Notes: generated by a model from the letters alone, not told the origin. A DNA stretch of 64,000 nt from [Ruminococcus] torques ATCC 27756 (GCF_000153925.1 NZ_DS264359.1:1-64000), one strand, 5' to 3'; positions 1 through 8,870 are shown, numbered from the stretch's first letter. Numbers and translations: made by a program.

Positions 1-76
1 TTTTTGAGACACCATATTTTTCGGCGAAACGGATCAGGGATAGACGATACCTCATATCTTGTGTTATACTTGCCAT
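1..76 (-). CDS. Transposase N-terminus (partial, leaves the window)
   Basis: The minus strand reads 25 codons from an ATG at 76-74 to the window edge: Met-Ala-Ser-Ile-Thr-Gln-Asp-Met, then an Arg-Tyr-Arg stretch and a helix ending AEKYGVSK. The start is supported by an AAGGAAG ribosome site on the minus strand near 87-94. From memory this resembles the opening helix-turn-helix of integrase-core (IS3/IS481-like) transposases common in Lachnospiraceae. Only the start is visible, so the family and whether the gene is intact cannot be judged. Confidence 0.5.
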   Translation of the reverse strand, partial: MASITQDMRYRLSLIRFAEKYGVSK

Positions 77-220
77 GCGGGAATACTTCCTTTCTTAAAT
101 GTTTAGGTTTGGTAGCTTAAAGCATAACACAGAAAAGGTATTTCCGCTTTTTAATTATTCAGTTGTAACACATGTATTGTAATCCTACAAGAAGCAGAGG
201 TAAATATTCATTTATAGGCG

Positions 221-249
221 TTGCAAAAATAAAAATAAAGTCCTATAAT
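221..249 (+). promoter_or_regulatory. Sigma-A-type promoter for the Big_2/cohesin gene
   Basis: TTGCAA at 221-226, a 17-base spacer and a perfect TATAAT at 244-249 stand 70 bases before the chosen start codon at 319. This is the best consensus promoter in the stretch 77-318, which otherwise holds no gene. Confidence 0.7.
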
Positions 250-318
250 AATTATGTTTAAGTGGATTTACTAGGAATACTAGTCACATCATCAAAATAT
301 AGGAGAGGAGAAAAAGGG

Positions 319-2832
319 ATGAAAAAGAAGCTAAACAAGATCGCAGCTTTAGTCTTGGCTCTGGTCATGGTCATCACGGGATTTGTGGCAGTTCCGCAGA
401 TGGATGTACAGGCTGCGAACGATGTACCGTCAATTATAACTAAGACGGATGTCACAAACATGAAACCCGGTGATAAGGTTCATGTTGAATGTTGGCTTAA
501 GCCAAATGGAAACGTGATGCAGGTTGTCGGCGGATTTGATTTTGACACAAAGGTATATACATATGTGAAGGACAGTTTGGAGCAAGATCCAAATAATGTT
601 CTCAAAAAGAATCTTATGTTTATTGTAGATGAGGAAGACGTATATACAGCAGGTGGATTTTCAGTACTGCTTGAAATGAAGGAAGGTAATCCGGTAAATA
701 AAGATGTATTACTTTTTACGTTTGATGTAACAGTTAATGAGAATGCAAAAGGCTCAGGTCTTATGGGCTTTAATTGTGTAGGAATTCAGACAGGAACAAA
801 TGATAATGACAGAACTGATATCGACGGCAAAGATGTTCCATTAACAACATTAGATAAAAATGGTAATAAGATTGAAAACGGAGAAATCCCGGTTGCAATC
901 GAACTTTCTTCTCTTAAGATCAACAAAGAAGACTTTACAATGACGAAAGGTACTTCCGAGACACTTACAGTGACAGGAACACCTGCAGAAGCGTTGGAAG
1001 GTCAGACAATTACATGGAAGAGTTCTAATAAAGATGTTGTGACAGTTGATTCAAAAGGTAAAGTTGAGGCTGTCGGAGTTGGAAACGCAACAATTACAGC
1101 GACAGCAGCAGGCAAGAGCGACAGTGTAAAGATCACAGTAAACAATCCGTTGAAAAAAATTACTGTAGATCCGGCAACTCTTACATTGAAAAAAGGTACT
1201 TCAAAGACATTGTCAGTGAAATATGATCCGGCAGATACGACAGATAACAAAGCAGTAACATGGGAGAGCAGCGATAAGAGCGTAGCGACAGTTGATGCAA
1301 ACGGTAAAGTGACAGCATTAAAAGACGGCAGCGCAACAATTACTGCAAAGGTCGGAAAACTTACAGCAACTTGTGCACTTACAGTACAGGAGAAGAAACT
1401 GACAGGAATTTCACTTGATAAAACAGCTTTGGAACTTTCCAAAGGTCAGAGCAGTGAAGCTCTTAAAGTGATTTATACACCGGCAGATACAACAGATGAT
1501 AAGACAGTTACATGGTCAAGCGCCGATGAAAAGATCGCAACAGTAAAAAATGGTGTCGTTACAGCGAAAGCAACAGGCACAACAAAGATTACGGCAACAG
1601 TAGGTACACATAAAGCTGAATGTACAGTTACGGTTAATGCAAAATTGACAGGCATCAAAGTGACACCGGACAAGGTGACAGTTGAAAAAGGTCAGAAAGC
1701 AAACCTGAATGTAACATATCTTCCGGCAGATACAACAGATGAAAAAGCTGTTACATGGAAGAGCGAAAATGAGAGCGTAGCAACAGTTGATGAAAATGGT
1801 GTTGTTACAGCAGTTGCAGGCGGAAAAACAAAAGTTATCGCAACAGCAAAAGCAAACAATAAGATCACAGCAGTATGTGAAGTAAAAGTTCCGATCCATA
1901 CAGAAAGTATTGCGCTGAATAAAACAGAAATTACAGATCTTCTGAAAGGTAAAACAGAGAAACTTGAAGTATCGTTTATTCCGAGCAATACAGAAGATAG
2001 CCGTGAAGTAAAATGGACAAGCAGCGCGGCGGATATAGCTGCAGTTGATGCAAACGGAACAGTAAAAGCACTGAAAGAAGGCACAGCTACAATCACAGCA
2101 ACAACAGCCGATGGAAAACATACAGCTTCTTGTACAGTGACAGTAAAAGAAATTCACCTGACAGATGTTAAGCTTGATGAGATGAAGAATCCGTCTGAAC
2201 TTTTCAAAGGTGAGAAACATCAAATTAAAATCGGACTGAATCCGATCGATACAACAGATAATGTAATATATACATTTGCATCATCTGATGAAAAAGTTGT
2301 TTCTGTAGATAAAAATGGTATGGTAACAGCTTTGAAAAACGGCAAAGCGACGATTACTATTACAGTAAAAACAACAAACACAGACTTTGAGAAAACACTT
2401 ACTTATGATATAACAGTAGAAGAAATTCCGCTTGAGTCGATTGAAATCAAAGGTGATGTAACTTCTCTTGAAGAAGGAAAGACAACAAAACTTAACGTAG
2501 TATTCAATCCGACAAATACAACAGATGACAAAACAGTTGTATGGAGCAGCTCTGATACAAAAGTAGCAACAGTAGATGCAAATGGTGTTGTTAAAGCTGT
2601 AAAAGCCGGAAATGTAAAGATCACAGCGAAAGTTGGAGATAAGACGGCTGAGTACGCTTTGAAAGTAACAGCAAAAGCAAACGGTACAAACAATAAGAAT
2701 GAGAAACCGGCTGACGGCGGTGCAGTAAAGACCGGAGATAGCAACCACATCTCAGGTTTCGTAGTAGCAATGCTTTTATCCATAGCAGCGATTGTAGGCG
2801 TAGTAATTTTCAAAAAAAGAACGCATAGATAA
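319..2832 (+). CDS. Secreted cohesin-domain protein with seven Big_2 repeats
   Basis: An exported, membrane-anchored surface protein of 837 residues. The ATG at 319 is preferred over an in-frame ATG at 262 because AGGAGAGGAG (301-310) precedes it and a signal peptide (KKKL, hydrophobic core, cleavage near VQA-AN) begins there. Residues about 35-195 look like a cohesin-type beta-sandwich (VVGGFDFDTKVYTY). Seven bacterial Ig-like group 2 domains follow, each ending in a pattern like VATVDANGKVTAL...ATITA. The C-terminus has AVKTGD, a membrane span and KKRTHR, which resembles a degenerate LPxTG sorting signal lacking the Leu-Pro. It is followed by a terminator and then by a second cohesin-like gene. 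Cohesins normally bind dockerins; none is seen here, so the partner and ligand are unknown. Confidence 0.8.
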   Translation: MKKKLNKIAALVLALVMVITGFVAVPQMDVQAANDVPSIITKTDVTNMKPGDKVHVECWLKPNGNVMQVVGGFDFDTKVYTYVKDSLEQDPNNVLKKNLMFIVDEEDVYTAGGFSVLLEMKEGNPVNKDVLLFTFDVTVNENAKGSGLMGFNCVGIQTGTNDNDRTDIDGKDVPLTTLDKNGNKIENGEIPVAIELSSLKINKEDFTMTKGTSETLTVTGTPAEALEGQTITWKSSNKDVVTVDSKGKVEAVGVGNATITATAAGKSDSVKITVNNPLKKITVDPATLTLKKGTSKTLSVKYDPADTTDNKAVTWESSDKSVATVDANGKVTALKDGSATITAKVGKLTATCALTVQEKKLTGISLDKTALELSKGQSSEALKVIYTPADTTDDKTVTWSSADEKIATVKNGVVTAKATGTTKITATVGTHKAECTVTVNAKLTGIKVTPDKVTVEKGQKANLNVTYLPADTTDEKAVTWKSENESVATVDENGVVTAVAGGKTKVIATAKANNKITAVCEVKVPIHTESIALNKTEITDLLKGKTEKLEVSFIPSNTEDSREVKWTSSAADIAAVDANGTVKALKEGTATITATTADGKHTASCTVTVKEIHLTDVKLDEMKNPSELFKGEKHQIKIGLNPIDTTDNVIYTFASSDEKVVSVDKNGMVTALKNGKATITITVKTTNTDFEKTLTYDITVEEIPLESIEIKGDVTSLEEGKTTKLNVVFNPTNTTDDKTVVWSSSDTKVATVDANGVVKAVKAGNVKITAKVGDKTAEYALKVTAKANGTNNKNEKPADGGAVKTGDSNHISGFVVAMLLSIAAIVGVVIFKKRTHR

Positions 2833-2841
2833 AAGTTAAAA

Positions 2842-2882
2842 GAAAGCTCCTTGTTGGCGACTGACCGACAGGGAGCTTTTTG
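2842..2882 (+). terminator. Rho-independent terminator after the Big_2 gene
   Basis: AAAGCTCC (2843-2850) pairs with GGAGCTTT (2872-2879) and runs into a T tract. The right arm is also the left arm of a longer alternative hairpin, listed separately at 2872-2942. Confidence 0.75.
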
Positions 2883-2942
2883 GTATCAGAAGAAAGAAAA
2901 ACAGTAGATGATATTGTATTTCTTTTGATACCAAAAAGCTCC
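2872..2942 (+). repeat. Long inverted repeat overlapping the terminator (possible antiterminator)
   Basis: GGAGCTTTTTGGTATCA at 2872 is mirrored by TTGATACCAAAAAGCTCC ending at 2942. The arms continue inward through AGAAGAAAGAAA and TTTCTTT with a small bulge and leave a loop of about 18 bases. The first ten bases are the same ones that form the right arm of the preceding terminator, so the two structures exclude each other. This is read directly from the sequence; a regulatory role is inference. Confidence 0.6.
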
Positions 2943-2998
2943 GAAAAGGTGCAAAAAATATATGTTATAAAAGGGAAAGAGCGTAAGGAGAATAGAGG

Positions 2999-3829
2999 TT
3001 GATGAGAGGAAAAAGAATAAAACAGTTTATTTTAATTTTATGCATGGTCTGTCTTTTCGGAATGAATGTTCAGGCGGAAGATGTATATACGGAGTTTCAT
3101 GTAGATAATCAAAAAGGAAAAGCGGGAGACGTCGTAACAGTTCCGGTAGAGTTTAATACAGGCCAGGAAGTCGGCGGCTTTCAGATCTCTATTTATTATG
3201 ACAAAGAAGTTCTGGAATTTCAGTCGCTGGAGGCAGGAGATTTGATTGAAAAAGCCGGAGGCGGAATATTTGATTATAACCATATTGAAGAATCATCAGA
3301 AATAATCGTTGTGTATGTAGTTCCGGATACAGTGAAAAATGAAGGATCTATCGTTGATTTGAAGTTTAAATTAAAAAAAGACTGTACGGAGAAGCTCCCA
3401 ATCGGAATGAAGCCGGATGAAGTGGTAGACAATACGGAGTCCAGTAACCCGATTACAGGAGAAGTTTCCGGTGTGGATAAAGAATTTCAGGAGAAAGTTG
3501 TGGGAGATCTTGCCGTAGTTTCAACAGATCAGAACAAATCAGACAGATCGAAGTCGGACGATAAATCGGACAAAAAATCAGATAAGGATAAAGACAAGTC
3601 AAAATCTGAAAAGGAATCAAGCGATGATAAAAAAGATTCGTCCGAATCAGGTGAGAAAGGGAAAGGTGACAGCGGGAAAAAAGATGCTGATAAGGCGGAT
3701 AAAGATAAGAAATCGAAAAAATTATCAGCTGAAGATTTTAAAGCGCTGGCTGCATTTTTCGGAGTTATGATTTTATCAGGCGTCGTTGTTTACTTGATAA
3801 AGAAGAAAAACGGAAACAAACAAAAGTAA
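2999..3829 (+). CDS. Cohesin-like membrane-anchored surface protein
   Basis: A 276-residue exported protein: signal peptide (about 1-27, cleavage after VQA-ED), one cohesin-type domain at about 28-165 (GGFQISIYYDKEVLEF is typical of the fold), a very polar Lys/Ser/Asp linker at about 180-240, one membrane span near the C-terminus and a basic tail (KKKNGNKQK). There is no LPxTG motif, so the protein is probably held by the C-terminal span. AAGGAG at 2985-2990 lies 8 bases before a TTG at 2999 and 11 before the ATG at 3002; either could start. It probably forms one transcription unit with the O-antigen-ligase-like gene 95 bases downstream. The domain call is by pattern recognition; its ligand is unknown. 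Confidence 0.7.
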   Translation: MMRGKRIKQFILILCMVCLFGMNVQAEDVYTEFHVDNQKGKAGDVVTVPVEFNTGQEVGGFQISIYYDKEVLEFQSLEAGDLIEKAGGGIFDYNHIEESSEIIVVYVVPDTVKNEGSIVDLKFKLKKDCTEKLPIGMKPDEVVDNTESSNPITGEVSGVDKEFQEKVVGDLAVVSTDQNKSDRSKSDDKSDKKSDKDKDKSKSEKESSDDKKDSSESGEKGKGDSGKKDADKADKDKKSKKLSAEDFKALAAFFGVMILSGVVVYLIKKKNGNKQK

Positions 3830-3924
3830 AAACAAGTCAGAAAACAGTGATAAAAATAAAATCAGAAAATAGCGATAAACAAATAAAAGCAAGTAAAAGC
3901 TGCGAGAGCGGGGGCGGGATAAAA

Positions 3925-5595
3925 ATGCTGATTTTAATGACGTGTATAGTGATAGTCGGAATATTGGGCGGCGGGTATTATGTATCGGTGTCTGCGGTAA
4001 CCGGAATCGTACTGACCGGAGTTTTGTTTTACAGAATGTATGTGAAGAAGCGTATCACAGCAGCGTGGGATCTGAATATGGCTGCCTTTGCCGTGCTTGT
4101 GTTCGGATATCTTCTGTCTTGTTTATGGGCGGTGGATTCGGGAATGGCTCTTATGGGAGTCGTGAAGTTCCTTCCGTTGTTATTGTTCTACGTACTTGTA
4201 TCGGGTCTGACGGACGAAAGAGAGAAAATGATCGCGTCTCTTCCGATGCTTGGATGTCTTATGACTGCTTTTTCATTTGTTATGATGCAGTTTGAAGTTT
4301 TTGAACAATGGGTATCGGTTGCAGGCAGGTTGTCGGGATTTTTTCAATATCCGAATACATATGCATTGTTTATGCTAATCTGTCTGATTCTTGTAATGTG
4401 GAGATTTGATTACAAAAAAATTGACTGGCTCGATATCGTGTATGGTGTTGCCGCTGTATTTGGAATTATTATGAGCGGAAGCCGTACGGTATTCGTATTA
4501 ACTGCTGTTGCCGTTATATGGGTGTTTGCGGCAAAGTCCTCGGGGAAAAAAGTTATTATTTCAGTGTTGGCGGCAGGCGCCGTTGTGGCGGTGATATTGG
4601 CTGTTGCAGCAGGAAGCGCAGGTATTCTTGAGCGATTTACAAATATTTCCTTCGGAGCAAGTACGTTTCTCGGAAGAATTTTGTATGTGCAGGATGCGCT
4701 CCCGCTTATATTAAAACATCCTTTCGGACTCGGATATTATGGTTATTACTTTATACAGCAGTCAGTACAGACTGGTGTGTATACAGTTGTAAATGCACAT
4801 AATGAATTGATTCAGATCTTGCTTGATGCAGGCGTGATCCCGGCGGTATTTATGGGCGCGGCGGTTTTACGTTCTGTATTTACGAAGAGGACGCAAAGCC
4901 GGAACAGGATCGTTCTTAGCATTATGATCTTACATAGCTTGTTCGATTATGACTTTCAGTTTCTGGCGATGGGATTTGTGCTGATCCTGTTTCTTGACAT
5001 GCGGAATATTAAGACGCAGAAAGTGCCTGTTTTAACCGGAACGGTTGTAGGTCTGACCGGGGCGGCGGCAGCGGCGCTTTCGATTATGTGCGGGGTTTCG
5101 GACGTTTGCTATACGTCGGGAAATTATAAAGCGGCTGAAAAAGTTTACAGTGGAAATACAATGGCGCAGCTGGCTCTTCTTACGAAAGCGGATAAGGCAG
5201 AGGAAATGAAAGCGATTGCGGAAAAAGTGATCGTGGATAATCAGTCTGTGTCTCTTCCATATAGTGCATTGGCACAGGCGGCTTTTGCGGATGGGGACGT
5301 AGAACAGTTTACGGAATATAAATTAAAGGCGATTGAACTTGCGCCGTATCAGTATGAAGAATACGAGAATTATCTTGAAGTTTTAGTATACTGCAATGAC
5401 CTGTATCACCAGATGGGCGATAAAGACGGGGTAAGATTTTGCGTGGAAAAGGCAGAAGAAATCCCGAAGATGCTGGAGCAGGTAAAAGAAAATACGAGCG
5501 CGCTGGGCTGGAAGATCGTAGATCGTCCGCAAGTGACATTGTCTCATGAGAATCTTGAGATCATTGAGGACATGAGGAGGCGGATGGATGAATAA
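3925..5595 (+). CDS. O-antigen ligase (Wzy_C/WaaL) family polytopic membrane protein
   Basis: A membrane protein of about 556 residues with roughly ten hydrophobic spans in the first 380 residues, then a soluble helical tail resembling TPR repeats (about the last 160 residues). The segment GRLSGFFQYPNTYALF, the downstream SGSRTVF, and a large loop with HPFGLGYYGYYF and AHNELIQILLDAG are typical of the O-antigen ligase/polymerase superfamily, which joins or polymerises lipid-linked glycans at the outer face of the membrane. The reading frame is open from a GTG at 3847, but no ribosome site precedes it; the ATG at 3925 follows a G-rich stretch and starts directly with a membrane span, so it is preferred. 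The next gene overlaps its end by 8 bases, implying co-translation with the transpeptidase. The glycan substrate is unknown. Confidence 0.75.
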   Translation: MLILMTCIVIVGILGGGYYVSVSAVTGIVLTGVLFYRMYVKKRITAAWDLNMAAFAVLVFGYLLSCLWAVDSGMALMGVVKFLPLLLFYVLVSGLTDEREKMIASLPMLGCLMTAFSFVMMQFEVFEQWVSVAGRLSGFFQYPNTYALFMLICLILVMWRFDYKKIDWLDIVYGVAAVFGIIMSGSRTVFVLTAVAVIWVFAAKSSGKKVIISVLAAGAVVAVILAVAAGSAGILERFTNISFGASTFLGRILYVQDALPLILKHPFGLGYYGYYFIQQSVQTGVYTVVNAHNELIQILLDAGVIPAVFMGAAVLRSVFTKRTQSRNRIVLSIMILHSLFDYDFQFLAMGFVLILFLDMRNIKTQKVPVLTGTVVGLTGAAAAALSIMCGVSDVCYTSGNYKAAEKVYSGNTMAQLALLTKADKAEEMKAIAEKVIVDNQSVSLPYSALAQAAFADGDVEQFTEYKLKAIELAPYQYEEYENYLEVLVYCNDLYHQMGDKDGVRFCVEKAEEIPKMLEQVKENTSALGWKIVDRPQVTLSHENLEIIEDMRRRMDE

Positions 5596-7012
5596 AAAGA
5601 GAATTGTCGGGGTCGCATTGGCTGTCGGAGCATGTGGAGTCCTTGCGGCGGCGGGGATGATGCTTAGCAAAAAAAGTGGAGCGGTCGTGCTTGATCAGGC
5701 CGGAAATGAGATTGCAAAACTTATATTGCAGGACGGAAAGATCAGTTATGAGTGTGAAGACAAATATCAGTCTTATGCGGATATCGTTTCGCAGGAAGCG
5801 GTCAAAATGATTCAAGAGCGCGAAGGTGTGAATGAAAAAACTGCGGCAAAAATACTGGCAGACAGAGAAATAACAGTGAAAACATGGCTCGACCGGGAAA
5901 CTTTGGATGCGGTGATCGGCTCTTATAATGACGGTGAAGGAATGGCATGTGAGCGGTTCGGAGCGGCGGTTACTGATAAAGAAGGGCATCTGACGGCGTG
6001 TTACAGTGATACAAAAGGAAACGACAACTATAACAATGTGACAAAGCCGGCGTTTGCAGGATCGACGATGAAACCGCTTAGTGTATATGGCCCGGCGATT
6101 GAGGACGGAACGATATGTTGGTCATCGTTGTACGAAGATAGCGCTTATGGAGTTGTGGCAGGAGACAACGGGATTGCCAGAGAATGGCCGGAAAATGTCG
6201 TGCCGTTTACAGGGAAAAATGTGACGGCTGCAGATGCACTGAAAGAGTCAAATAATGCAGTAGCCGTGAAAGTACTGAAAGATTACGGTGTTGAGAAGTC
6301 GGTTCGTTTTTTGGAAGATACGCTCGGTTATGATGTGGATAATGAGAAAAAGATTTTAGAGGAGGAAGGAGAAGACCGAACCTTAAGCAATATAGCGAGT
6401 GGATATCTGGCGGAAGGAGAAGACAGAATTTTAAGCAACATAGCGCTTGGATATCTGGAGAACGGCGTGACGGTTTCCAAAATGGCGGACGCATATCAGG
6501 TATTTATAAATGAAGGAAAAGATACGCCTCTTTGTGCTGTGAAAGAAATAGAAAAATCAGGAGAGACCTATTGGACGCCGCAGCAGAAAGAATCGGAAGT
6601 GTTCAGTGAAGATACGGCTTATAATATTATGAACCGGATGCTTCGGGAAGTCGTGACAGACGGAACAGGTATATCAGCACAGGTGACAGGACTTGACGTG
6701 TGTGGGAAAACAGGAACGAGCGAGTATGGAGACCATTGGTTTGTCGGAATGATTCCGGGAAATGTATGTGCGGTATGGTATAAATCTGATAAAGATATGG
6801 ACGCTGAAACTGCAGACGCCGCTCGGATATGCAAAGGGGTCTTTGAAAAAATCGGGGCAGATGCATCGGAGCAATATTCGATTCCAACCGGTGTGAAAGA
6901 AGAAGTATACTGCAAAAAGAGCGGACTTTTGGCAGGAGAACAGTGTCAAGAAACAGGTATCGGATATTACAGGAAAGAAGATTGTCCGAAAGTATGCGGA
7001 GAATGCAAGTGA
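5588..7012 (+). CDS. Penicillin-binding protein, transpeptidase domain only
   Basis: A 474-residue protein with an N-terminal membrane anchor (about 5-25) and a penicillin-binding transpeptidase domain. All three active-site motifs are visible: STMK with Ser159 and Lys162, SNN at 221-223, and KTGT at 374-377. It lacks the glycosyltransferase domain of class A PBPs and the usual long class B dimerisation region, so it is short for either class. A 48-bp tandem duplication (6365-6460) repeats 16 residues containing the LSNIA helix between SNN and KTGT; the second copy fits the family better. The C-terminus has four Cys, including a CxxTGIGYYR...CPKVCGEC tail as in some clostridial PBPs. It overlaps the ligase gene, suggesting a joint role in wall or surface-glycan assembly. 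Confidence 0.85.
   Translation: MNKKRIVGVALAVGACGVLAAAGMMLSKKSGAVVLDQAGNEIAKLILQDGKISYECEDKYQSYADIVSQEAVKMIQEREGVNEKTAAKILADREITVKTWLDRETLDAVIGSYNDGEGMACERFGAAVTDKEGHLTACYSDTKGNDNYNNVTKPAFAGSTMKPLSVYGPAIEDGTICWSSLYEDSAYGVVAGDNGIAREWPENVVPFTGKNVTAADALKESNNAVAVKVLKDYGVEKSVRFLEDTLGYDVDNEKKILEEEGEDRTLSNIASGYLAEGEDRILSNIALGYLENGVTVSKMADAYQVFINEGKDTPLCAVKEIEKSGETYWTPQQKESEVFSEDTAYNIMNRMLREVVTDGTGISAQVTGLDVCGKTGTSEYGDHWFVGMIPGNVCAVWYKSDKDMDAETADAARICKGVFEKIGADASEQYSIPTGVKEEVYCKKSGLLAGEQCQETGIGYYRKEDCPKVCGECK
6365..6460 (+). repeat. 48-bp tandem duplication inside the PBP gene
   Basis: Two adjacent 48-base copies (6365-6412 and 6413-6460) both begin GAAGGAGAAGAC and encode EGEDRTLSNIASGYLA and EGEDRILSNIALGYLE. 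The copies differ at several bases, so this is not a very recent event, and the reading frame is kept. Confidence 0.85.
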
Positions 7013-7189
7013 TATATTAGTATGCAGAGTTTGCGGAAAGAGATATTAACAGTAAAAACTGACTTGAAAGGAGGCGGTAACTTTAAGAGAAAACAATACA
7101 TTTTTTGAAAATATAAAGGAGCTTCCTGTATAATTCAAATATAAGGAATTCCAAGAAAGAAGGTTGAGAAAAAAATACCTCAGTGTAGA

Positions 7190-7229
7190 ATAAGATTACT
7201 GACTTTGCACGGTTAGTAACAATCTTATT
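7190..7229 (+). repeat. Hairpin in the IS110 leader
   Basis: AATAAGATTACTGAC and GTTAGTAACAATCTTATT form a stem of about 15 pairs with minor mismatches, ending just before the ribosome site of the transposase (GAGAGG, 7235-7240). It may control transposase expression or be a recognition structure near the element's left end. Confidence 0.55.
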
Positions 7230-7248
7230 GAACAGAGAGGTATCTAAA

Positions 7249-8535
7249 ATGAAGTATAACACACAGAACGCAAAAATTAAATCTATTACGGAAAAGACAT
7301 TAATTGTTGGGATTGATGTGGGAAGTGAAACGCACTTTGCAAGAGCATTCGATTGGCGTAATTACGAGTATTCAAAGAAACCGTTGGAATTCAGTAATAC
7401 AGAAGCTGGATTTATGACTTTAAAAGCATGGATGGCGGATTTTGCAGAAAAATACGGTAAAAACGTTGTGATTCCGGGAATGGAACCAACAGGACACTAT
7501 TGGTTCAACCTTGGAGCATACCTGCAGGACAACGGCATGAAACCGGTTCATGTAAATCCACATCATGTAAAGAAGTCAAAAGAACTGGATGACAATAATC
7601 CAAACAAAAATGACCGTAAGGATCCAAAGACAATTGCGGCGCTGGTAAATGAAGGGAGATTTTCATATCCATATATACCAACTGGTATTTATGCTGAGAT
7701 TCGGAGTCTTTCAAATCTCAGATTACAAACCCAGGAAGAAATTACAAGGATCAAGAACCGTATCGCAAGATGGTTTAGCATCTATTTTCCGGAAATCAAA
7801 GACGTTTATAGAAATCCGGATTCTGTGAGTGGTCTTATGATATTAAAAGAGGCACCTTTGCCACAAGATATCGTAAAACTGGGTGTAGATGGAATCAATA
7901 AGATTTGGCGGGATGCTAAGTTGAGAGCGGCTGGACTGAAGAGGGCAAAGACCCTGGTAACGGCTGCAGAGCACAGTATTGGAAGCCAGGAAGCACCTGA
8001 TAGTGCAAGAATTGAATTGAAGAATCTACTGAACGATTATGAAATCTACAAAAATAGAGAGGAAGACCTGATGAGCCTGACAGAGGAAAAGTTGTCAGAG
8101 ATTCCTCATATAGATAAGTTGTTGGAAATCAAAGGAGTTGGATTGAAAACAGTGAGTGGATTTGTTGCCGAAGTAGGAGACATCACACGTTTTGATAATC
8201 CAAAGCAACTGCAAAAACTAGCTGGATATGCCATTGTAGAGTGTAGTTCGGGAAAACATAAGGGCGAGAGTCACATCAGCTACAGAGGAAGAAAACGCCT
8301 CAGATATGTACTGTATGAAGCAGCCATATCCTTGATTGCAAGGAATGAAGAATTTAAGGAAGTACACCGGTATTATCGAACTAGAAAAGAAAATCCGCTA
8401 AAGAAGATGCAGTCAGTCATAGCAGTTGCGTGTAAAGTCTTAAGAATCTTTTATACGATTTTGACTAAAGGTGTGACTTATGACGGTGCAAAGATGATGC
8501 AAGATATCAAGAGACCACAGATGCTTGCAGCATAG
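7249..8535 (+). CDS. IS110-family transposase (DEDD RuvC-like plus serine domain)
   Basis: A recombinase of 428 residues. The N-terminal DEDD RuvC-like domain opens with IVGIDVGSETH and has the second acidic segment PGMEPTGHYW. A helical linker follows, then the C-terminal Transposase_20 domain with LLEIKGVGLKTVSGF, the small Ser-rich segment CSSGKHKG and ISYRGRKRLRYVLYEAA. This is the normal length and order for IS110/IS1111 enzymes. The ATG at 7249 follows GAGAGG; an upstream in-frame TTG at 7228 is inside the hairpin and is rejected. The frame is intact and motifs are preserved, so the enzyme may be active. Recombinases of this family have been shown to use a bridge RNA made from the noncoding end of the element; see the candidate at 8536-8870. 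Confidence 0.9.
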   Translation: MKYNTQNAKIKSITEKTLIVGIDVGSETHFARAFDWRNYEYSKKPLEFSNTEAGFMTLKAWMADFAEKYGKNVVIPGMEPTGHYWFNLGAYLQDNGMKPVHVNPHHVKKSKELDDNNPNKNDRKDPKTIAALVNEGRFSYPYIPTGIYAEIRSLSNLRLQTQEEITRIKNRIARWFSIYFPEIKDVYRNPDSVSGLMILKEAPLPQDIVKLGVDGINKIWRDAKLRAAGLKRAKTLVTAAEHSIGSQEAPDSARIELKNLLNDYEIYKNREEDLMSLTEEKLSEIPHIDKLLEIKGVGLKTVSGFVAEVGDITRFDNPKQLQKLAGYAIVECSSGKHKGESHISYRGRKRLRYVLYEAAISLIARNEEFKEVHRYYRTRKENPLKKMQSVIAVACKVLRIFYTILTKGVTYDGAKMMQDIKRPQMLAA

Positions 8536-8870
8536 AGTGCAGGAAGTAACCAACCCGAAAAGGTACAAAAGCAGAATGTAATGGGGAACGTCCACTGAAA
8601 AGTGCTGTTACAGGAAGCAAGTCAGTAATAATAGGAACAAAGAATGAGCAGGTAGTTGGCAGGAATATTTTCCATAGGGCAAGACCCTGACAAGGAGCTA
8701 AGCTGACACCCGGATTATGGATAGGCAGAACGAAGGAAGTTAGGACTCACGAAGTGATGATCCTGGTAGACACGGGAGGTGCGTTGCCATAGATGGAAGG
8801 GAATACACAAGGCCATTTAAAACGAATAAAAAAGACGTTTTATTTCGTATACCCTAAACTAGCTATTTTC
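8536..8870 (+). ncRNA. Candidate bridge RNA region of the IS110 element
   Basis: About 335 noncoding bases follow the transposase stop. They contain no open frame of note but several short stems, for example GGGCAAGACCCTG, GGACTCACGAAGTGATGATCC and a distal AAAACGAATAAA/TTTATTTCGT hairpin near 8819-8853. For IS110-family elements the noncoding flank encodes a structured RNA with target- and donor-binding loops. The longer flank here is downstream, as in the IS1111 subgroup. Calling this stretch the bridge RNA is inference from family and position; the loops were not aligned. Confidence 0.4.

Noticed and set aside
1516-2223. Long minus-strand open frames inside the Big_2 gene and inside the adhesin repeats
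   Set aside because: They mirror repetitive, codon-biased coding sequence on the plus strand, are rich in Cys/Phe or Ser/Val and lack ribosome sites.
3847-3924. N-terminal extension of the O-antigen-ligase-like protein from GTG 3847
   Set aside because: No ribosome site before the GTG, and the extension is a Lys/Ser-rich stretch resembling the 3' end of the preceding gene; the internal ATG begins at a membrane span.
5588-7012. Calling the transpeptidase a class A PBP or a serine beta-lactamase
   Set aside because: There is no glycosyltransferase domain, and the KTGT motif with a membrane anchor and wall-gene context fits a transpeptidase-only PBP better than a beta-lactamase.
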